Below are positions 26,885 to 35,868 of a DNA stretch of 64,000 nucleotides, one piece after another. The position numbers and the translations under genes are program-made. Source of the stretch: Mucilaginibacter tolerans (lineage in GTDB: Bacteria; Bacteroidota; Bacteroidia; Sphingobacteriales; Sphingobacteriaceae); NCBI RefSeq assembly GCF_030519375.1, contig NZ_JAUMKB010000007.1:62001-126000 (forward strand), written 5' to 3'. Within the stretch, counting starts at the first letter, position 1, and each line of letters opens with the position of its first letter. Under the pieces are notes generated by a model that was not told the origin of the DNA, made no database searches, and worked only from the letters and a program-made list of their open reading frames with translations.

Positions 26885-27421
26885 ATGATTTTATCGGACA
26901 AACGCATTCTGGAAGAAATTGACAAGGGCCATATTATTATCGAACCGTTTAAACGCGAGTGTTTAGGCACCAATTCATACGATGTTCACCTGGGCAAACA
27001 CCTGGCTACCTATAAAAGTCGAGTGCTGGATGCCAAACAGCATAACGAAATCGATGGCTTTGAAATCCCGAAAGAAGGCTTTGTACTACAGCCCAATACG
27101 CTTTATCTCGGCGTTACGATGGAGTATACCGAAACGCATCGCCATGTACCGTTCCTCGAAGGAAAATCGAGCACCGGCCGTTTGGGTATAGATATTCATG
27201 CCACTGCGGGTAAAGGGGACGTTGGCTTTTGCAATACCTGGACATTGGAGATATCTGTTGCACAGCCCGTGCGCGTGTATGCCGGTATGCCTATCGGTCA
27301 GCTGATCTACTTTGTTGTTGAAGGCGATATCGAAATTATGTATAACACCAAATCGAACGCTAAATACAATAACCCAACTACCCGCCCGGTAGAAAGTATG
27401 ATGTGGAAGAACAAGTTTTAA
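26885..27421 (+). CDS. dcd: dCTP deaminase
   Basis: 178 residues, family length. Deaminates dCTP to dUTP, feeding dTMP synthesis. Motifs: MILSDKRILEEIDKGHIIIE at the start, ECLGTNSYDVHLG (about 22-34), GKSSTGRLGIDIHATAGKGD (about 94-113) containing the Ser and Arg of the active site, and WTLEIS with the catalytic Glu. Full-length with all key residues, so expected active. Divergent from the phosphopantetheinyl transferase operon. Confidence 0.93.
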   Translation: MILSDKRILEEIDKGHIIIEPFKRECLGTNSYDVHLGKHLATYKSRVLDAKQHNEIDGFEIPKEGFVLQPNTLYLGVTMEYTETHRHVPFLEGKSSTGRLGIDIHATAGKGDVGFCNTWTLEISVAQPVRVYAGMPIGQLIYFVVEGDIEIMYNTKSNAKYNNPTTRPVESMMWKNKF

Positions 27422-27472
27422 CTCTCCATATAAAACAGACTAATACGTAAGCACTTAAGTTGGAATTAAGAT

Positions 27473-27507
27473 AAAAGATTTGGTAAATTGCTTATGCCAA
27501 ATCTTTT
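27473..27507 (+). terminator. Perfect 11-bp hairpin ending 3 bp before the next start codon
   Basis: AAAAGATTTGG (27473-27483), 13-nt loop, CCAAATCTTTT (27497-27507). Could end dcd transcription, although the T-run is only four; because it abuts the ATG at 27511 it may instead control entry into the next gene. Confidence 0.6.
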
Positions 27508-27510
27508 GCC

Positions 27511-29964
27511 ATGAAACCTAAGAGTCTTATTGCTGCTTTATGGTTCGTATTCACTGCGGCTATTACTGCTTTTGCCCAAAACGGCAATTCATTTATAACC
27601 AGGGCCATTAACGGATTGTCTCGGCAGCCTGTAATTGAAAAAGCATACCTGCATCTGGATAAGCCTTATTATGCAGCGGGCGATGATATATGGTTTAAGG
27701 CCTACGTTACGGCTGGTGGCAAGCATACACTCTCCACCATAAGCGGTGTGTTGAATGTAGAGCTTATCAATACTGCAAACCGGATTGAACATTCGGTTAA
27801 ACTACCCCTGGTAAGTGGGTTGAGCTGGGGAGATTTCAAGCTGCCGGATACCATTAAATCCGGTTATTACCGCATCAGGGCTTATACTCAATGGATGAGG
27901 AATGCGGGCACTGAATATTTTTTCAATAAAACAGTATACATAGGGAATACGATTGCTGCAGCCGTGACAAATGTGGCTGGCCATAAAAAAACTGACTTGA
28001 AAAAGGCAGATCAGGAAAAAACGGGGGTGATAACAACCAGGCAACAATCCGCTATTACCGATGTTCAGTTCTTCCCCGAGAGTGGTAATCTATTATATGG
28101 CGTCAGTTCAAATATTGCCTTTAAGGCAGTTGGCAAGGATGGCTTGGGAAAAGATATCAAAGGTGTTGTTACTGATCAAAATAATAATGAAATCGTCAGG
28201 TTCAGCAGCCGTCACATAGGAATGGGAGGGTTTAACTTATTACCTTCTGAAGGGAAAATCTACAAAGCGCTTATCACATTTGCAGACGGTTCCGAAAAAG
28301 GTATCAACTTACCAACCCCGCAAAACAAAGGATATGTGATGCATATTGACAATAGCGATCCTTTATTCATCGAACTAAAAATAGCTAGAGGAAAGAATGA
28401 CGATACTGGCGGAGTAAACCTGTTAGTGCAATCCGGTGGTGAAGTATACTATGCCGCACAAAGCAGATCCCAGCAGTCCACCATTACCACGATGATTCCG
28501 AAAAGTAAATTTCCATCCGGGATAGCGCAGTTTACATTGTTTTCGGATAAGGGAGAACCATTGAACGAACGCCTGGTGTTTATTCAAAACAACACACCAC
28601 TCAACCTGTCGGTTGATCCTGAAGGGACGAATTTTACAAGTCGGGGTAAAAGGAAAATAAGCGTAACGGCTAAGAACGGAACAGGCAAAAGTGTTTTTGG
28701 AAACTTCTCAGTAGCGGTGACCGATGAAACGAAAGTGCCTGTGAACGAATCAGCCGAGAGTACCATTTTTTCCAATTTATTATTAACGTCCGATCTTAAA
28801 GGTTATGTAGAAGACCCGGGCTATTATTTTATACCGCAAAATGATGACGCCGTACAGGACCTTGATGTGCTGATGCTCACCCAGGGCTACCGACGGTTTG
28901 ACTGGAAACAAGTACTGACGGGCCCCAACACACCAAAATATCAACCTGAAACCTCACTGGCCATATCAGGAAAACTTAGATCATTGGGCGGCGGGAAAGC
29001 TGTTCCTTTTGGTAAAGTAACGCTATTGAGCTCGTCGGGAGGATTTGCAATGCTGGATACAGTTGCAGATGACCAGGGGCATTTTGTTTTTAAGAACCTG
29101 CAATTTAAAGACAGCCTGAAGTTTGTTATTCAGTCGAAGAAAAATAAAGGCAGTAAGAACCTGCGGATAGAAATGGATAGTATAACCCCGCCCCCTGTTG
29201 CCTGGGCAATGCTGCCAGCATCTTCTGACACAGGTTTTTCCGTTTATATGAATAACAGCAAACAGATTTATGATAAAGAGATCAGTTATGGCATTAAAAC
29301 AAGGGTGACCGCGCTTAAAGAAGTAGAGATCAGGGACAAGATGATAAAAATAAATTCCTCAAACTTAAATGGACCCGGACAGGCTGATCAGGTTGTTTTT
29401 ATGAGGGATTTGCCGCCTGGTGCAGGCACAATTGCGAGTTTCCTGCAAGGCAGGTTGCATTTTGTGACAGTCACTATGGATATGTATGGTGTCGGACATT
29501 ATTACTCTAGACTTGGCACAATGAAACTTTTTGTGGACGGGGCTCCGTCTACTCCGGAATTAGTAGATGCGATTCCTCCTGAAATAGTTGAGAGTGTAGA
29601 AGTTTTAAACAGTCCCACCTCAGTGGCTGTATATGGATCGGAAGGTTATGGTGGTGTGCTTTTAATCAATACAAAGAAAGGCGCTGATCGCCCATCTCCC
29701 GCTAATGTGAATATTTACATGCCCCAGGGCTATTACAAAGCCCGAGAGTTTTATTCACCTCAGTACGACGGGCCAGCAAACCAACCTAAAGTAGATTTAC
29801 GTACAACCATTTACTGGAGCCCCAACGTTGCTACTGATAAAGACGGGCATGCTTCTGTAGAATACTTTAATGCTGATGCCAAAGGCAATTACCGGGTTGT
29901 GATAGAAGGTATCGACGCAAACGGCAGCCTGGGACGGCAGGTTTACCGTTATAAGGTGGAATAG
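27511..29964 (+). CDS. Secreted MG2-like protein with a TonB-receptor plug domain but no barrel
   Basis: 817 residues. Signal peptide (1-22, ends TAAITAFAQ). Residues about 40-145 resemble the MG2 domain of alpha-2-macroglobulin-like proteins (VIEKAYLHLDKPYYAAGDDI, IRAYTQWMRN). Further beta-sandwich repeats follow, with a carboxypeptidase-regulatory-like module at about 485-550. A TonB-receptor plug-like segment covers about 620-720 (KLFVDGAPSTPELVDAIPPE, VEVLNSPTSVAVYGSEGYGG, VLLINTKKG). There is no beta-barrel after the plug; the chain ends about 95 residues later. Such proteins recur in Bacteroidota and are annotated only by their plug; their role is unknown, perhaps as a surface or periplasmic partner of a receptor. 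Confidence 0.8.
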   Translation: MKPKSLIAALWFVFTAAITAFAQNGNSFITRAINGLSRQPVIEKAYLHLDKPYYAAGDDIWFKAYVTAGGKHTLSTISGVLNVELINTANRIEHSVKLPLVSGLSWGDFKLPDTIKSGYYRIRAYTQWMRNAGTEYFFNKTVYIGNTIAAAVTNVAGHKKTDLKKADQEKTGVITTRQQSAITDVQFFPESGNLLYGVSSNIAFKAVGKDGLGKDIKGVVTDQNNNEIVRFSSRHIGMGGFNLLPSEGKIYKALITFADGSEKGINLPTPQNKGYVMHIDNSDPLFIELKIARGKNDDTGGVNLLVQSGGEVYYAAQSRSQQSTITTMIPKSKFPSGIAQFTLFSDKGEPLNERLVFIQNNTPLNLSVDPEGTNFTSRGKRKISVTAKNGTGKSVFGNFSVAVTDETKVPVNESAESTIFSNLLLTSDLKGYVEDPGYYFIPQNDDAVQDLDVLMLTQGYRRFDWKQVLTGPNTPKYQPETSLAISGKLRSLGGGKAVPFGKVTLLSSSGGFAMLDTVADDQGHFVFKNLQFKDSLKFVIQSKKNKGSKNLRIEMDSITPPPVAWAMLPASSDTGFSVYMNNSKQIYDKEISYGIKTRVTALKEVEIRDKMIKINSSNLNGPGQADQVVFMRDLPPGAGTIASFLQGRLHFVTVTMDMYGVGHYYSRLGTMKLFVDGAPSTPELVDAIPPEIVESVEVLNSPTSVAVYGSEGYGGVLLINTKKGADRPSPANVNIYMPQGYYKAREFYSPQYDGPANQPKVDLRTTIYWSPNVATDKDGHASVEYFNADAKGNYRVVIEGIDANGSLGRQVYRYKVE

Positions 29965-30000
29965 TACATAGAGAATGGTCAATTGCGACTTGAGATAAAT

Positions 30001-30028
30001 TATTCACTGCTCACTATTCACCACTCAC
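30001..30028 (+). repeat. Four 7-bp units (TATTCAC family) between convergent genes
   Basis: TATTCAC, TGCTCAC, TATTCAC, CACTCAC, exactly contiguous, 5 bp before the stop of the leftward gene ending at 30034. Confidence 0.8.
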
Positions 30029-30033
30029 AGCTG

Positions 30034-30891
30034 TTACTTAGCAAGGTAGTATTTCTCCCAAAAATCGACGGATTTAGATAGTTCGCTACGGTCGACTGGT
30101 GTGTTGTTGCCGCCACCTCCCATGCGACCGCCCCGGCCACCGCCCATTCTTCCTCCGCGACCACCACCTCCAAATCCCCCTCCGCCACCGCGGGTCATAC
30201 CGTCATGATCACCGGTGTCCTTGTTTTGTCCAGGCCTGGTGATGCCATTTATCTTAAAATTGAAGGCCCATTCATTTTTTGATAAGTCATCCGCACGGAA
30301 AAATTTAAGGGGAATGGCGGCTTCATATATCAGATTACCATCTTTATCATAATCTATTGCTACTTTAAAACCATAGGTGTTTGAGGTGGTCATGGTTTCA
30401 CTTTCAATATCTTTAAAGCCGGTTACTTTTATCTCTCTTAATTTGGTCAGCCTGGCCTTCATCAGTTCTTCGTTGTCTTCCTGTTTTATATCATTGTTGC
30501 CGTTTTGCAGATCCTGGGCCGTTTCCATCATCCCTTCGGGGCTTTGGTCACCAACAGGGAAGGTCATTGTAAAGCTCTCTTTTTTCTTGCCGCGGGTATC
30601 GATGCTTATTGTTAGCCCCGCCCGTAATACTCTTATTTGTTCGCTGCGATCGTTAATGCGGATAGCCATATACAAGTCATCCTGGTCATTTGCAAGCGCA
30701 TAATTAAGCTGTTTATCCTGGTTGTAATAACGCAAACTGTCGCCCCAGTCTTTCAGATCGCCGTCAATAACGAGATTAGATGGCGGTGGTTGTAATTTAT
30801 TTGCAACAGCCTTATTCTGCGCAAAAGTGATGTTTAGGAAAAAGAGTTGTAGGGCGCTTATACACAGCAGGGGTATAAATAATGTCTTCAT
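30034..30891 (-). CDS. Exported protein with CBM9/DOMON-like domain and Gly-rich tail
   Basis: 285 residues. Signal peptide (MKTLFIPLLCISALQLFFLN, cleavage after FAQ). Residues about 38-110 have the look of a carbohydrate-binding family 9-like sandwich (NLVIDGDLKDWGDSLRYYNQ, DDLYMAIRINDRSE). A C-terminal stretch (about 232-262) is almost only Gly, Arg and Met (RGGGGGFGGGGRGGRMGGGR), disordered and positively charged. I do not know its function. Divergent from clpS, 86 bp apart. Confidence 0.75.
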   Translation of the reverse strand: MKTLFIPLLCISALQLFFLNITFAQNKAVANKLQPPPSNLVIDGDLKDWGDSLRYYNQDKQLNYALANDQDDLYMAIRINDRSEQIRVLRAGLTISIDTRGKKKESFTMTFPVGDQSPEGMMETAQDLQNGNNDIKQEDNEELMKARLTKLREIKVTGFKDIESETMTTSNTYGFKVAIDYDKDGNLIYEAAIPLKFFRADDLSKNEWAFNFKINGITRPGQNKDTGDHDGMTRGGGGGFGGGGRGGRMGGGRGGRMGGGGNNTPVDRSELSKSVDFWEKYYLAK

Positions 30892-30933
30892 GTAATTGTG
30901 AGGAAAGTGTTACTTTTTCACAAGCAAACATCA

Positions 30934-30969
30934 TTTTGCCTTTTTTATTGCCGATTTTAGGTAAATTTG
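30934..30969 (+). promoter_or_regulatory. Promoter of clpS
   Basis: TTTTG (30934-30938), 23-bp spacer, TAAATTTG (30962-30969). Ends 8 bp before the clpS ATG, giving a leader of only a few bases. Confidence 0.6.
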
Positions 30970-30977
30970 TCATTACA

Positions 30978-31259
30978 ATGCCGACAGAAACCAAGGAAGA
31001 GACCCTTACGCTCGAGGAAATATTAGCCGGGCTAAAAGAAATGCATCAACTGATATTGTGGAATGATGATGTAAATACCTTCGATCATGTGATCTTCTGC
31101 ATGATGAAATACCTGGATTATTCGGAGTCTCAAGCCGAAAAGATAGCCTGGAAAGTACACAACGAAGGTAAGTGTGCTGTATTGGAAGGTTCATTCACCG
31201 AAATGGAGATCTACCGTAAAATATTGCAGCAGGAAGGGCTGACGGTTACCGTCGAATAA
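30978..31259 (+). CDS. clpS: ClpS-family adaptor of the Clp protease
   Basis: 93 residues from the ATG at 30978. A longer in-frame start at 30882 would run through the promoter and is rejected. ClpS hands N-degron substrates to ClpAP. Motifs: LILWNDDVNTFDHVIFCMMK (about 24-43; the N-D-D-x-N-T substrate pocket) and KIAWKVHNEGKCAVLEGSFT (about 58-77; His of the pocket and the G-x-x-x-V). Length is normal. Confidence 0.92.
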   Translation: MPTETKEETLTLEEILAGLKEMHQLILWNDDVNTFDHVIFCMMKYLDYSESQAEKIAWKVHNEGKCAVLEGSFTEMEIYRKILQQEGLTVTVE

Positions 31260-31331
31260 AAAGCTCCTCTTTTTCTAATTACTAATAAGGCATCCATTTT
31301 CCCCGCCAAAATTTCCGTGCGCTTTAATTTA

Positions 31332-31354
31332 TTGACGATAATTCGTATTGTCAA
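31332..31354. promoter_or_regulatory. Operator-like inverted repeat upstream of the TonB-receptor cluster
   Basis: TTGACGATA (31332-31340), 5-bp spacer, TATTGTCAA (31346-31354): arms match in 8 of 9. Lies 177 bp before the receptor ATG in a 271-bp gap with no ORF. Likely a dimeric regulator site, but the regulator is unknown. Confidence 0.4.
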
Positions 31355-31530
31355 GATTAACTTTTTATTCATTTATGTTAAATGTGTGTTTTGGAAATCT
31401 GAATTTTCTCTGTTGAAACCCACTAAATGTTAACTCATTGAAATCATTTGATTAAGAAATTCTCCTAAGTCCAAAATTCAGTTTTTATACAAAATTGAAG
31501 GGGTTTCTTTGCGCAAAAATTGGTGTTTTA

Positions 31531-34368
31531 ATGAAGCATTCCTTTACAATTCTGTTTTTTCTCCTCCTGGCCACTTCCTCTTTCGCATCAACAATTTCTG
31601 GGTACATCCTTGATAAAGATTCAAAGGAGCAGCTTGTCGGGGCCTCAATAATATTAGAGCCGGGTCCTGCCAAAACAGCATCCATGCTTAATGGGAAATA
31701 TGTAGTAAATGATATTAAATCAGGCGCTTATAGAGTCAGAATCTCCTATGTGGGTTATCACCCGATTGATACTACAGTAAATATAAATGCTGATGAAAAT
31801 GTTAAGCTTAACTTTTACATGGTATCAAATTACGCTACCCTGAATACGGTAACCATTACGGCTACTGGTAACAAGGAGTCGGATGCGTTTGCAAAACGCT
31901 CAGAGCAAAGGGCCAACAACCTGGTTAATATTGTCTCGGCCAATTCTATCGCTATTTCACCAGATATAACTGTCGCAAATGTAATGGCGCGTGTTTCGGG
32001 CGTATCTATTGAGAGAGGCAATACCGGCGATGGACAATACGCGATCATCAGGGGAATGGATCCTCGTTACAATACCACTTTAATCAACGGAATTAAGATA
32101 CCCAGCCCTGATAACAGGGAACGGTATGTGCCGCTGGATATATTCCCGGCAGACTTGGTTGAGCGCATAGAAGTGTCCAAATCCTTAACGCCGGATATGG
32201 AAGGTGATGCCTCTGGCGGCGTTATCAATATGATCATGAAAACAGCACCTGACCAGTTGCGGGTTGAAGGAAATTTAGGTATTGGCTATAGCCAGCTTTT
32301 TTCTACAAGAAATTTTAAGAGCTTTAATACATCTACTATTAATCCAAAATCTCCCGCTGAAATTTTGGGTATCGGAACAGCAGCTTCGGTATCCGATTTT
32401 CCTTATCAAAACCTGATCACTTCTTCAAAGAAAACGCCCATTAACAGTAATTTCAGTTTAACCCTGGGGGACCGGTTTTTGAATAAAAAACTGGGCGTTA
32501 TCTTTTCAGGAACATACCAAAATACCTATGCCGGTAATAATACATTCCGGCTGGTTGAGAATGCGACTCTGGGGCCTGCACCAGGCCCTAACGCCAAAAT
32601 GACACAGGTTTTTCCTGATTATTTAAACAGGCAATACTCCTCATTAACAAATCGCCTGGGCCTTATTTCTACAGTAGATTATCAATTCAATAAAGATAAT
32701 TCCATAAGCCTATTTGGTACTTACCTGCAACTAAATGAGAACAGGGTGCGCTTAACCAATGACCTGCTTTTGGGTGATTATTCTTACCAGGGGTATACTG
32801 GTGGATACCAGCAAAGCTATGAAACGCAGACAAGGAAAGATCTGCAAAGTATCTACAGCGCCATATTGCATGGAAATGATAAATTGACGGGCACGTTGAC
32901 CACCGACTGGTCAATAGCTTATTCTGAAGCCAAACAGGAAACACCCGACATGGCCGCGTTTAATTCTACGCAAAAGATCAACCCCAATAGTACGGGTGTT
33001 GCTACTTCAATATCTTATGGACCTATACAGGTAAGGCCTGAGACCAGGGAATGGTCTCACAATACTGATAAGGATATATCAGGATATCTTAATTTTCATT
33101 ATAACATAAATATAAATGACCGTAAGCTTTTGATAGGTTTTGGTGGTATGGCCAGGCACAAAAGCAGGGACAATTTTGATAATCGCTACACCCTGAATGC
33201 TACACCTGACCCAGATTCGACTTATCAAAAATATATATCGATACCGGCTTCAAAGTTTTTCTTTGGCGGGGGTAACGGGTCAGATCCATTAGGCAACGCG
33301 GCAAGCAACGCGGGCGTTTACACCTTTACAGAAAATGTGCAGGCAGCATATGCACAGGTAAAATATTATGTAAGTGACCGTTTCGATGTGTTGTTTGGGT
33401 TGAGGATCGAGAACACCAGCCAGTCTTATGATTCGTCATTGCCAGTCACTATCGCCGGTAAATCAGCAGATATCACTTATACCGATTATTTGCCAAGTAT
33501 AAATGCAAAATACTCGCTCAGCAAAACACAGGCGTTGCGCCTTTCTTATTTCAGATCTATATTACGCCCGGCCTACTCGGATTTGGTGCCATATCCGGAC
33601 AATACGGGCTTTGCTCAGGACAATTTCCCAACAATGGGAAATCCAAACCTGCAGCATTCGGTAATCGATAATTATGATTTCCGTTACGAAGTGTTTCCAA
33701 ACGGGTTGGATCAGTTTATGATTGGGGCATTTTATAAAAATATCAATAACCCTATTGAGTATGCTTTGGTCCAAACAGATTATTCGGCAGGATTAACGCT
33801 CAGCCCGGACAACTTCGGTACGGCACATAACTACGGTCTGGAGGCTGTGTTCAGGAAATTTTTTGGGAACATAGGCATTTCAGGGAATTATACTTATACA
33901 CATTCAGTCATTAATTCAACCAAGAAGTTTGAATACACCGATCCTGCTGACAACACCTTCCACAATATAGAGGTTAACCAGTCAAGACCATTACAGGGAC
34001 AGGCTGCCCATGTCGGTAACGTTTCGCTGCTCTACAAGAATACCAAAAACAAGATAGACGCTCAGCTCGCCCTGGTATATACCGGTGAAAGGATAAATAC
34101 ACTGTCGCTTTATAAGGACCTGGACAATTGGGAAAGACCGACTGTTAATCTTGATTTTTCAGCACAGAAAGAATTCAATCAACATTACATCATTTATATC
34201 AAAGTCAACAATTTATTAAATACCCCTTATGAATTATTTGTAAAACAAACCAACAAGGCATATAGCGGCAACACTAAACTTCCGCTTCAGGAAAGCCCAA
34301 ACTACGCTACCATCGAAAACGATAAATATTATGCCCGTTTTCTTCTGGGCTTCAGATTCAGATTCTAA
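31531..34368 (+). CDS. TonB-dependent outer-membrane receptor
   Basis: 945 residues from the ATG at 31531 (MKHSFTILFFLLLATSSFAS, a signal peptide); a TTG 12 codons upstream is less likely. An N-terminal carboxypeptidase-regulatory-like domain (about 22-105, ISGYILDKDSKEQLVGASII) precedes the plug (about 130-240: VANVMARVSGVSIERGNTGD, GDASGGVINMIMK) and a ~700-residue beta-barrel ending in FLLGFRFRF. Imports a substrate too large for porins using TonB energy. There is no SusD gene next door, so it is not a standard SusCD pair. Heads a four-gene rightward cluster with two lipoproteins and a phosphoesterase. Confidence 0.92.
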   Translation: MKHSFTILFFLLLATSSFASTISGYILDKDSKEQLVGASIILEPGPAKTASMLNGKYVVNDIKSGAYRVRISYVGYHPIDTTVNINADENVKLNFYMVSNYATLNTVTITATGNKESDAFAKRSEQRANNLVNIVSANSIAISPDITVANVMARVSGVSIERGNTGDGQYAIIRGMDPRYNTTLINGIKIPSPDNRERYVPLDIFPADLVERIEVSKSLTPDMEGDASGGVINMIMKTAPDQLRVEGNLGIGYSQLFSTRNFKSFNTSTINPKSPAEILGIGTAASVSDFPYQNLITSSKKTPINSNFSLTLGDRFLNKKLGVIFSGTYQNTYAGNNTFRLVENATLGPAPGPNAKMTQVFPDYLNRQYSSLTNRLGLISTVDYQFNKDNSISLFGTYLQLNENRVRLTNDLLLGDYSYQGYTGGYQQSYETQTRKDLQSIYSAILHGNDKLTGTLTTDWSIAYSEAKQETPDMAAFNSTQKINPNSTGVATSISYGPIQVRPETREWSHNTDKDISGYLNFHYNININDRKLLIGFGGMARHKSRDNFDNRYTLNATPDPDSTYQKYISIPASKFFFGGGNGSDPLGNAASNAGVYTFTENVQAAYAQVKYYVSDRFDVLFGLRIENTSQSYDSSLPVTIAGKSADITYTDYLPSINAKYSLSKTQALRLSYFRSILRPAYSDLVPYPDNTGFAQDNFPTMGNPNLQHSVIDNYDFRYEVFPNGLDQFMIGAFYKNINNPIEYALVQTDYSAGLTLSPDNFGTAHNYGLEAVFRKFFGNIGISGNYTYTHSVINSTKKFEYTDPADNTFHNIEVNQSRPLQGQAAHVGNVSLLYKNTKNKIDAQLALVYTGERINTLSLYKDLDNWERPTVNLDFSAQKEFNQHYIIYIKVNNLLNTPYELFVKQTNKAYSGNTKLPLQESPNYATIENDKYYARFLLGFRFRF

Positions 34369-34410
34369 AACAGTAAACATTCATTAACTAATAGCAAACA
34401 TTAATTAACC

Positions 34411-35835
34411 ATGAAAAATTTAAGAAAAGCTTTGTATCTGCTTTCGCTAGTTGCGCTGGCATCATGCAGCAAGAAGGATAAAGCTGTTATTTCTGTGCCA
34501 TTATTCCAGGTAGGTAAGCCGGTAAGTAATACGGCGCCATTATCGGGCTCAATAAAAGGAACAATGCTCGCTAACCAAACATATACTGTTTCTGGCGATG
34601 TGACTGTTAATGCAGGCGACACCCTTCTGATTCAAAAAGGTGTTAAAGTAAATGTTACTAATGGTTCCAATTTTATTGTAAAAGGTATCCTGGTTAGCTC
34701 CGGTACCAAAGATGCCCCAATTACGATCACTGATCCAAGGAGATCAAAAACTACAGGCAATTCAAGCGCAGCAACAGACTCAGCTTATGCTGGCGGTTGG
34801 GGCGGTATCTATTGCGACAAAACATGCCCGCTATTAGTGATTAAATATACGCACCTGGACTTTGCCGGTGCAGCGCTTAAAGCACCACCGTTTAATGGCC
34901 CGTCAACTGGCGATCAGTATGCCATTTACTGGCAAAATCCTAATGGAGCTATTATTCTTGAAGACTCATGGATATATGGTACGCCGGATGATGCCATCCG
35001 CTTTTATGGCGGGCACTTAAATATTATGCGCAATACATTGGAAAAATGCGGAGGTACAGGCGGTGACGGTTTCAACGCGAAAGGCGGTGCGCAAGGCAAT
35101 ATGGCTTATAACCTTATTATAGGCGGTGCCACCAACGGTACCAAATCAGCCAATGATGGCGCAACCGGTTCAACGCAAACACAAATTGCTATGTATAATA
35201 ATACATACGTCAATGGCGGTTTCAGAAACACTGGCGTTTATGGTGCGCGAAGCGGGTCTATAGAGGTTGAAAACAACTCAAGGGCATTAGCCTACAATAA
35301 CCTGATCGTTGATTGTAACTTCGGTGTGCGTATTGCGGGTGGTAACAATGTAACCGCAAAAGTTTACCTGGCTGATACACTAAGCCATACCGACGGGCCG
35401 ATCAACAAGACTGCTTATGGTCATAACTTTTACTATGTTGATAATGTTGCGCAGGCTAACCAGATCATCCCTACAAATATTGCCCAGGCAGTTGTTACTC
35501 ATCCACAGTCTACCGATATCCCAAATATGGCTTCGTTCCTTGGTGCCAGCTATACTTTTGGAATGGCTTATGATGGCACATCATTAGTTGGTAAAAACAA
35601 CCCTATGTTTGTGAACTACCCGCTTCCAAACATGAATTTTGCTAACCAGGCTTCAGTTGATGCATTTAATTTCCATCTTCAATCCGGGTCTCCTGCTGTA
35701 GGTAAAGGTTCTACAGATTTTTCACCAATCACAACTGGTATCCCTGTTGATGCTAATTTCGGTTCAAGCGGTATCACTCCTCCGGGGAAAGATATTGGTT
35801 GCTATCAGCAAGATGGTTCAGGTAACCAACACTAA
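34411..35835 (+). CDS. Lipoprotein with right-handed beta-helix
   Basis: 474 residues. Lipobox ALASC (Cys19). The chain is rich in short strand-turn repeats with Asn/Gly turns (LNIMRNTLEKCGGTGG, GNMAYNLIIGGATNG, ALAYNNLIVDCNFGVRIAGG), as in parallel beta-helix surface proteins. No catalytic motif recognised. 42 bp after the receptor gene; probably surface-exposed and able to bind or process the receptor's ligand (inference). Confidence 0.8.
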   Translation: MKNLRKALYLLSLVALASCSKKDKAVISVPLFQVGKPVSNTAPLSGSIKGTMLANQTYTVSGDVTVNAGDTLLIQKGVKVNVTNGSNFIVKGILVSSGTKDAPITITDPRRSKTTGNSSAATDSAYAGGWGGIYCDKTCPLLVIKYTHLDFAGAALKAPPFNGPSTGDQYAIYWQNPNGAIILEDSWIYGTPDDAIRFYGGHLNIMRNTLEKCGGTGGDGFNAKGGAQGNMAYNLIIGGATNGTKSANDGATGSTQTQIAMYNNTYVNGGFRNTGVYGARSGSIEVENNSRALAYNNLIVDCNFGVRIAGGNNVTAKVYLADTLSHTDGPINKTAYGHNFYYVDNVAQANQIIPTNIAQAVVTHPQSTDIPNMASFLGASYTFGMAYDGTSLVGKNNPMFVNYPLPNMNFANQASVDAFNFHLQSGSPAVGKGSTDFSPITTGIPVDANFGSSGITPPGKDIGCYQQDGSGNQH

Positions 35836-35868
35836 TATCTGGTTATTTTGAAAAGTATAATATTTAGC

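Noticed and set aside
30882..30977. N-terminal extension of ClpS by 32 residues
   Set aside because: Would translate through a well-matched promoter and add a hydrophobic stretch foreign to ClpS.
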